Shown: piece by piece, positions 59,240 to 64,000 of the stretch | Numbering within the stretch: position 1 is the stretch's first letter | Layout: every line of letters starts with the position of its first letter | Assembly (NCBI RefSeq): GCF_947387525.1 | Contig: NZ_CANDNW010000003.1 | Span: forward strand, 41,113-105,112 | Direction of reading: 5' to 3' | DNA: 64,000 nt | Source of the DNA: Limosilactobacillus viscerum | GTDB taxonomy: Bacteria > Bacillota > Bacilli > Lactobacillales > Lactobacillaceae | The notes under the pieces: model-generated | Told to the model about the DNA's origin: nothing | The model's database searches: none | The model's input: only the letters and a program-made list of their open reading frames with translations | Made by a program: the position numbers and the translations under genes

Positions 59240-59836
59240 GTGTATGAATATTTAACGGGAAAAATTTCAATTGTTGCTCCCCAGTACATTGTGATTGACG
59301 TAAATGGCGTTGGTTACAAGCTCTTGGTAGCCAACCCCTACCGCTTCAAGGAAGACTCGACGATGGCCGTCCGGGTTTATGTATACCAAGCAGTCCGTGA
59401 TGACGATATTTCACTGTTTGGCTTTAGCGACCAGGCGGAAAAAAGACTTTTCATGCAGTTGATTAACGTTTCGGGGATCGGGCCAAAGAGTGCGCTTGCG
59501 ATCCTTGCCAATCCAGACCACCAGGGCTTGGTTGATGCAATTGCTAATAACAATATTGGCTACCTCACTAAGTTCCCAGGAATTGGGAAGAAGACTGCTT
59601 CACAAATTGTCTTGGACCTGAAAGATAAGTTGGCAAGCGCCAGTACTGGTGACCTCTTTACCAGTAGTGCTAGTGAGACAGCGGAAGAGGATAATCCAGC
59701 ATTAAGTGACGCTTTGGCAGCGTTAAAGGCGCTAGGTTACAAAGAGCGCGACGTAAAGAAGGTTAAGAAGAACCTGCAGGGTAGCAAGGCAAGCACTGAT
59801 GAATACCTACGTCAAGCTCTGCACCTGTTGAACTAG
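59240..59836 (+). CDS. ruvA: Holliday junction helicase subunit RuvA
   Basis: Tetrameric junction-binding protein. The 198 residues have the N-terminal OB fold ([20 protein letters not shown]), two helix-hairpin-helix motifs ([34 protein letters not shown]) and the C-terminal RuvB-binding three-helix domain (about 150-198). It starts with GTG at 59240 after AAAGGAG. Confidence 0.96.
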   Translation: MYEYLTGKISIVAPQYIVIDVNGVGYKLLVANPYRFKEDSTMAVRVYVYQAVRDDDISLFGFSDQAEKRLFMQLINVSGIGPKSALAILANPDHQGLVDAIANNNIGYLTKFPGIGKKTASQIVLDLKDKLASASTGDLFTSSASETAEEDNPALSDALAALKALGYKERDVKKVKKNLQGSKASTDEYLRQALHLLN

Positions 59837-59851
59837 TAAGGGGGAATTAAG

Positions 59852-60874
59852 GTGGAAGACAAGAAACACGGAATCCTGTCTGACCAGTCACAAGATGAAA
59901 CTGAAGAACAACTTGAACTGACTCTTCGTCCGCAAACCCTCGATGAATACATTGGTCAGGACCAACTAAAGGGAAAGCTAACTGTTTATATTAAGGCAGC
60001 TAAGGAACGGGAAGAAGCCCTGGACCACGTTTTGCTTTACGGACCACCCGGCCTTGGTAAAACGACCCTGGCAATGGTAATTGCGCATGAAATGCAGGTT
60101 AATATTAAAACCACCAGTGGTCCCGCAATTGAAAAACCAGGGGACTTAGTGGCGTTATTGAACGAGCTCAAGCCCGGCGATGTCTTATTTATCGATGAAA
60201 TTCACCGCCTGCCAAAAGTCGTTGAAGAAATGCTTTATTCGGCAATGGAAGACTACTACATTGATATTGTGGTTGGTGAAGGACCAACTGCCCACCCAGT
60301 TCATTTTCCGTTGCCACCGTTTACCCTAATTGGTGCAACGACCCGGGCAGGGATGCTGTCAGCACCACTTCGCGACCGGTTCGGAATTGTTGAACACATG
60401 GATTACTACAATAATGATGAGCTGAAACAGATTATTTTCCGGTCCGCCCGAATTTTTAAGACAAAAATTGAGGATGAAGGTGCTCACGAGCTAGCTTTAC
60501 GTTCGCGGGGAACTCCCCGGATTGCGAACCGGCTATTGAAGCGGGTTCGTGACTTTGCCCAGGTTGCCCACAAGCAGAGCATTGATTCAAAAACCGTCAA
60601 GCAGGCGCTGAACTTGCTCCAAGTTGATAGCCACGGTCTTGATGAAGTGGACCGTAAAATGTTACTAACAATGATTAATTTTTACCATGGCGGTCCAGTT
60701 GGCTTAAAGACGATCGCGGCTAACATCGGTGAGGAAACGAATACAATTGAAGAAATGTATGAGCCGTACTTAATCCAGATCGGCTTTATTGCGCGGACGC
60801 CACGGGGAAGGGTAGTAACGCCAGCAGCTTATGAGCACCTGGGAATTGAGTACCCGACCGACAAGGGAAAGTAA
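59852..60874 (+). CDS. ruvB: Holliday junction helicase motor RuvB
   Basis: AAA+ motor for branch migration. The 340 residues show Walker [10 protein letters not shown], Walker [13 protein letters not shown], sensor 1 [19 protein letters not shown] and the C-terminal winged helix ([16 protein letters not shown]). It starts with GTG at 59852 after AAGGGGG. In most lactobacilli queA would come next; here the tgt-like gene starts 7 nt after the stop. Confidence 0.97.
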   Translation: MEDKKHGILSDQSQDETEEQLELTLRPQTLDEYIGQDQLKGKLTVYIKAAKEREEALDHVLLYGPPGLGKTTLAMVIAHEMQVNIKTTSGPAIEKPGDLVALLNELKPGDVLFIDEIHRLPKVVEEMLYSAMEDYYIDIVVGEGPTAHPVHFPLPPFTLIGATTRAGMLSAPLRDRFGIVEHMDYYNNDELKQIIFRSARIFKTKIEDEGAHELALRSRGTPRIANRLLKRVRDFAQVAHKQSIDSKTVKQALNLLQVDSHGLDEVDRKMLLTMINFYHGGPVGLKTIAANIGEETNTIEEMYEPYLIQIGFIARTPRGRVVTPAAYEHLGIEYPTDKGK

Positions 60875-60881
60875 AATAATA

Positions 60882-61958
60882 ATGAAGAAACAAGTAAAAT
60901 TTAACTTAAATAAGCAAAGTGGCAATGCCCGCACAGGACTGCTGCAGGTCGGTGAAAAACAGGTGACAACGCCTGCACTTGTCCAAACCGGTGATACAAT
61001 CACTACGTTGACACCGGGGGAACTTACTAAACTGGGGACGACGGCGATTAAGCAGTCGGTCTTACCTTACTGCCTGGCGGCTAGTGAAGGACAGCATCCA
61101 GATTTTGGCGACCTTCATACACGGCTACAGTGGCCCGGACTGGTAGTTGGCGATACCGGTGCTGAACAGGCTTACCGGTGGGCAAAGCCGCGTGGTCGGA
61201 AGAAGAATGGTGTTAGTTTTCATGAACCAGCAAGTGGCCAGCAAAAGTTGTATACGCCGGAGATAGCGATGGAATGGCAAGCAAAACTTGGTTGTGACCT
61301 TCAGTCAACTTTTGCCCGGTGGGAAAACTACTATTCACCGGTTGACGACCTTCAGGCAGCGGCTAAGCAAACTGCCTCGTGGCTAGATACAGCTAACCCT
61401 GGGTCACTAGCAACAATCACCGGTGGTGGGCTTAAACGCCTTCGCCGGTTTAGCGTTGAGGCGGTGCAAGGTCACCAATTTAGTGGCTATAATCTGGCTG
61501 GAATTGATGAAGACGTTAAGCTAACGGAACAGGTACGGGTTATTCGAGAAACGACAGCAATGTTGCCTGCTGCTGGGGTTCGTTATTTATCGACTTGTGG
61601 TTCGCTTGAGCAAGCATTACTAGCAATTATTAACGGGATCGACCTGGTGGACAGCGATTGTGCAGGCCAGGCTGCCCGGCACGGTGTTGCCTTTAACCGT
61701 ACTAAGCGGATTCACTTGGTAAAAGAGCACTTCCTTGCAGACCAAGGGCCCCTGGTATCGGGGTGTGGCTGTCCAACTTGTCGGGCAGGCTATTCACGGT
61801 CCTACCTCCACCAACTGACCTTGGCGAAGAGTCCGCTGGGAGTTCGCCTACTATTGATTCATAACCTTTACGCCGTTAACCACCTGCTGGCTCAGCTCCG
61901 TCAGGCAATTGCTACTGGCCAGGTTGATGACTTTGCCGATGACCTAGCAATTGGTTAG
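60882..61958 (+). CDS. Degenerate tRNA-guanine transglycosylase-like protein
   Basis: A 358-residue protein with the whole TGT fold but altered active site. It keeps the Asp of the LTDSGGFQ motif (D91 in VGDTGAEQ), the nucleophile position (D257 in VDSD) and the zinc ligands C295, C297, C300 and H327. It has lost the base-recognition residues: FDEC reads FARW (A145 for the Asp), IVQGG reads TITGG (T180 for the Gln), SGGF reads TGAE, and the conserved LPTR after the nucleophile is gone. True Q-base exchange is unlikely. It sits between ruvB and yajC, the normal tgt place, without queA. A new target or a non-enzymatic RNA-binding role is possible. Confidence 0.82.
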   Translation: MKKQVKFNLNKQSGNARTGLLQVGEKQVTTPALVQTGDTITTLTPGELTKLGTTAIKQSVLPYCLAASEGQHPDFGDLHTRLQWPGLVVGDTGAEQAYRWAKPRGRKKNGVSFHEPASGQQKLYTPEIAMEWQAKLGCDLQSTFARWENYYSPVDDLQAAAKQTASWLDTANPGSLATITGGGLKRLRRFSVEAVQGHQFSGYNLAGIDEDVKLTEQVRVIRETTAMLPAAGVRYLSTCGSLEQALLAIINGIDLVDSDCAGQAARHGVAFNRTKRIHLVKEHFLADQGPLVSGCGCPTCRAGYSRSYLHQLTLAKSPLGVRLLLIHNLYAVNHLLAQLRQAIATGQVDDFADDLAIG

Positions 61959-62029
61959 TGGTAGTGGTTTTTTTAGTAAAAGTTTGGTACAGTTAATTTA
62001 GAGATTTTTTGAAAGGAATGGATAAGATA

Positions 62030-62488
62030 GTGAATAGTTTAAGCTTCTTAACACTCGGTGCCGCTTCCGGCAATGCAAGTGGTTACTCTGGCATCATCCT
62101 GATCGTCTTGATGATCGCATTGATGTACTTCTTTATGATTCGTCCACAACAAAAGCAGCGTAAGCAACACCAAGAAATGATGAATGAACTGCACAAGGGT
62201 GACGAGGTTGTAACAATTGGCCGTCTTCACGGTAAGATTGACACTGTCAACAAGGAAGACCGGACAGTTACGCTTGACTGTGAAGGCATTTACCTTACGT
62301 TTGACATGGTGGCAATTGCGCGGGTTGTTAAGCGTGCTGCCGATGAAAGCAAGGATGATTCTGCAGACAAAGCCACGGCGGAAGACGATAAGCCAGCAGA
62401 AAGTGCTGACAAGGCCGCTGATTCAGCTGAAAAGTCAGAAGACGACAAGACTGCTGACGATTCATCAACCGATGACGAGACAAAATAA
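62030..62488 (+). CDS. yajC: Preprotein translocase subunit YajC
   Basis: Accessory subunit of the SecDF translocase complex. About 152 residues: one membrane helix (about 18-40; IILIVLMIALMYFFMIRPQ), the family RPQQKQRKQHQEMMNELHKGDEVVTIGRLHGKI domain, and a C-terminal tail of about 50 residues rich in Asp, Glu, Ser, Ala and Lys. The GTG at 62030 is chosen because an ATG at 62018 touches the AAAGGA site. The start is uncertain within 7 codons. Confidence 0.9.
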   Translation: MNSLSFLTLGAASGNASGYSGIILIVLMIALMYFFMIRPQQKQRKQHQEMMNELHKGDEVVTIGRLHGKIDTVNKEDRTVTLDCEGIYLTFDMVAIARVVKRAADESKDDSADKATAEDDKPAESADKAADSAEKSEDDKTADDSSTDDETK

Positions 62489-62511
62489 TAATTGACTAAT
62501 TTATATAAACG

Positions 62512-62556
62512 TGCGAAACTCTTAACTGGTAATTAGTTAAGGGTTTCTTTTTTTTG
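62512..62556 (+). terminator. yajC terminator
   Basis: GAAAC-CTTAACT pairs with AGTTAAG-GTTTC, followed by TTTTTTT. Confidence 0.9.
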
Positions 62557-62636
62557 AAGCCCCTTTTATTGTTTTTTTCATTTGTCGGGATTTTGCATTT
62601 CCTGGCGAGACTGCCGATAACAGGAGGGAATTTATA

Positions 62637-63536
62637 ATGCAAATTGGATTGATTGGTTTGGGAAAGATGGGTATCCACCTTGCTCAAAATATGCTGCGGA
62701 ACGATAACGACGTTGTTGCCTTTGACCTGAACAAGGATGCAGTTGAAGAAGCCGGTTCTTACGGTGCACAAACTGCCTTTTCCCTTGATGAAATGGTTGA
62801 AAAGCTTGATACACCACGGACTGTTTGGGTAATGGTCCCAGCTGGTAAGCCAACGGATGCTACCATGCAACAATTGGCAGACAAGCTTTCTGCTGATGAC
62901 ATTGTTATTGACGGTGGTAACACTTACTGGAAGGACTCCCTGAAGCACAACCGGATGCTGACTGAAAAGGGGATCCACTTCTTTGACTGTGGTTCTTCAG
63001 GTGGTTGGCGTGGTGCCCTCGAAGGTGGTAACTTCATGATAGGTGGGGACGACAAGGAAGTCTTTGAACGGATTCGTCCACTCTTTGAAGGAATTGCCCA
63101 AAAGGACGGTTACCTGTACACTGGTAAGGCTGGTTCTGGTCACTACCTCAAGATGGTCCACAACGGTGTTGAATACGGGATGATGGAATCCATCGGTGAA
63201 GGTTTTGAAGTTCTTGAAGCTTCAGACTTCAACTATGACAATGCCGCTGTTGCTAAGTTATGGAACAATGGTTCAGTTATTCGTTCATGGCTGATGGAAT
63301 TAGCCCAAGCAGCCTTTGAAAAGGATCCTCACCTGGATGATATTCAAGGTCGGATGCACAGTAGTGGTGAAGCACACTGGACATTGGTTGACGCAATGGA
63401 ACATGGTGTTCCAACTCCTGTTATTTACGAAGCCCTGGCTGCACGTTACAAGTCAATGCAAGAAGACACCTTTGATGGTAAGGTGGTTGCTGCATTGCGG
63501 AACGGCTTCGGTGGCCACGCAGTTGATAAGAAGTAG
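62637..63536 (+). CDS. gnd: 6-phosphogluconate dehydrogenase (decarboxylating, short NAD-type)
   Basis: Oxidises 6-phosphogluconate to ribulose 5-phosphate and CO2. The 299 residues belong to the short form of the family (about 300 residues, against about 470 for the NADP enzymes). The N-terminal Rossmann loop is GLIGLGKMGIHLAQNM, followed by VMVPAGKPTD, DGGNTYWKDS, the substrate-binding DCGSSGGWRGALEGG and the catalytic Lys/His segment SGHYLKMVHNGVEYGMM. In an obligate heterofermenter this is a main step of glucose use and supplies the CO2 seen in growth. Confidence 0.94.
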   Translation: MQIGLIGLGKMGIHLAQNMLRNDNDVVAFDLNKDAVEEAGSYGAQTAFSLDEMVEKLDTPRTVWVMVPAGKPTDATMQQLADKLSADDIVIDGGNTYWKDSLKHNRMLTEKGIHFFDCGSSGGWRGALEGGNFMIGGDDKEVFERIRPLFEGIAQKDGYLYTGKAGSGHYLKMVHNGVEYGMMESIGEGFEVLEASDFNYDNAAVAKLWNNGSVIRSWLMELAQAAFEKDPHLDDIQGRMHSSGEAHWTLVDAMEHGVPTPVIYEALAARYKSMQEDTFDGKVVAALRNGFGGHAVDKK

Positions 63537-63604
63537 TTTCAACTGAGTAAAATTTAACGAGGGGGTAAGAAGTCGGTTACGATTTCAACTTCCACGAATA
63601 TAAA

Positions 63605-63650
63605 TAGAGGTCCAGAGTTCGGTTCGATTACCGGGCGCTGGGCCTCGTTT
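63605..63650 (+). terminator. gnd terminator; copy 2 of a shared hairpin
   Basis: GAGGTCC pairs with GGGCCTC with an inner stem around GGTTCGATTACC, then GTTTATTT. It resembles the hairpin after valS. Confidence 0.7.
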
Positions 63651-63654
63651 ATTT

Positions 63655-64000
63655 GGCTCTACAATATCTGGTGTTGATATAGAAATTTCACTTTCTATAC
63701 CAATACCAGATTTTTACGTTTAAACTAAAAAAACAGAGGTCCCCTCTGTTACAATGAAATCGCCAAATCACACAGAAAAGAAGGTAACCTCTATGGATAA
63801 TGATACTAGAATTCTCCTTAATTTAACAGATCCCCACTTAAGTTTTTCTCGACATTGGCTTAAATTTGCGGTCGTTAAATCAGTTCGGGTGGCCCAGATT
63901 AGTTGCCGGCTGTCTTATACCCCTAAAGCTTGCCCTAATTGTGGGGTGATCAACCGTGGTCAGATTGTTAAATTTGGTTATTATCAGGCTAAATATAAAT
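63655..64000 (+). mobile_element. ISL3-family insertion sequence, left end (cut by window)
   Basis: Begins with GGCTCT, the usual terminal bases of ISL3-family inverted repeats, a few bases after the gnd terminator. A 20-bp imperfect hairpin (63666-63713) lies inside the end. The transposase starts at 63793. The right end is outside the window. Confidence 0.8.
63793..64000 (+). CDS. ISL3-family transposase, N-terminal part
   Basis: The first 69 residues are visible and the gene runs out of the window. They match the N-terminal region of ISL3-type transposases: a MDNDTRILLNLTDPHL start, then a zinc-ribbon-like region with the CPNCG motif (C47, C50) that binds the IS ends. AAGGTAAC upstream can serve as a ribosome site. 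Whether the full gene is intact cannot be seen. Confidence 0.82.
   Translation, partial: MDNDTRILLNLTDPHLSFSRHWLKFAVVKSVRVAQISCRLSYTPKACPNCGVINRGQIVKFGYYQAKYK

Overview
This window is chromosomal DNA from a low-to-intermediate-GC member of the Lactobacillaceae. It is most like the obligately heterofermentative Limosilactobacillus/reuteri-fermentum group; this is inferred from gene content and was not tested by alignment. Supporting signs are the F0F1-murA-mbl-rodA order, the Ddl with the Phe active site of D-Ala-D-Lac formers (F258), a short NAD-type 6-phosphogluconate dehydrogenase, T-box leaders, strong AGGAGG-type ribosome sites with many TTG/GTG starts, and an ISL3-type element at the right edge. 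Almost every gene is co-directional (+); the only minus-strand block is 23.1-30.3 kb. No rRNA, tRNA, CRISPR or prophage was seen.

Layout: 0.2-6.7 kb is the complete atpBEFHAGDC operon, ending in a strong terminator and a tandem intergenic repeat. 7.0-11.8 kb is an envelope cluster: ywzB-like gene, murA, an mreB paralogue (mbl), yidD, a DUF2969 gene, rodA and a GcvH-like protein that has lost its lipoyl lysine. ddl and an HTH-TPR regulator follow. 14.2-25.1 kb is an L-arabinose locus: a headless ArsR-type regulator remnant, araB, araD, araR, an AraE-type symporter, araA, a small membrane protein, a sugar O-acetyltransferase, an aldo/keto reductase and a second araR. Four promoters here carry AraR boxes between -35 and -10, and several have CcpA (cre) sites. 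25.2-30.3 kb (minus strand) holds uspA, a small membrane protein, a promoter-terminator-bounded RNA gene that is probably 6S RNA, rarA, yueI, rpsD with a leader that sequesters its ribosome site, and a free-methionine sulfoxide reductase; yaaA lies on the plus strand.

30.4-35 kb carries ezrA and the cysteine desulfurase-thiI pair. 34.8-39.9 kb carries a T-box-controlled valS, folC and radC. 40.0-42.6 kb is mreBCD. 42.6-45.3 kb is a tandem T-box in front of an amino-acid ABC transporter whose specifier reads CAC (His). 45.5-49.9 kb is ymfF-ymfH-rodZ-pgsA. 50.0-62.5 kb is the DNA repair/RNA turnover block cinA, recA (with a LexA box), rny, mutS, mutL, ruvA, ruvB, a badly degenerate tgt-like gene with no queA, and yajC. 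gnd and the start of an ISL3-family IS close the window.

Functionally, AraA, AraB and AraD turn L-arabinose into D-xylulose 5-phosphate, the substrate of the phosphoketolase route, and Gnd feeds pentose phosphates from glucose into the same pool. The two actin homologues share almost the same promoter sequence and, with MreC, MreD, RodZ, RodA and MurA, form the elongation machinery. The most unusual items are the tgt-like protein that keeps its zinc site and two catalytic Asp but has lost base-recognition residues, the GcvH-like protein with Asn in place of the lipoyl Lys, the duplicated antiterminator in the T-box, an AraR/CcpA-controlled membrane protein of unknown role, and two families of structured intergenic repeats.
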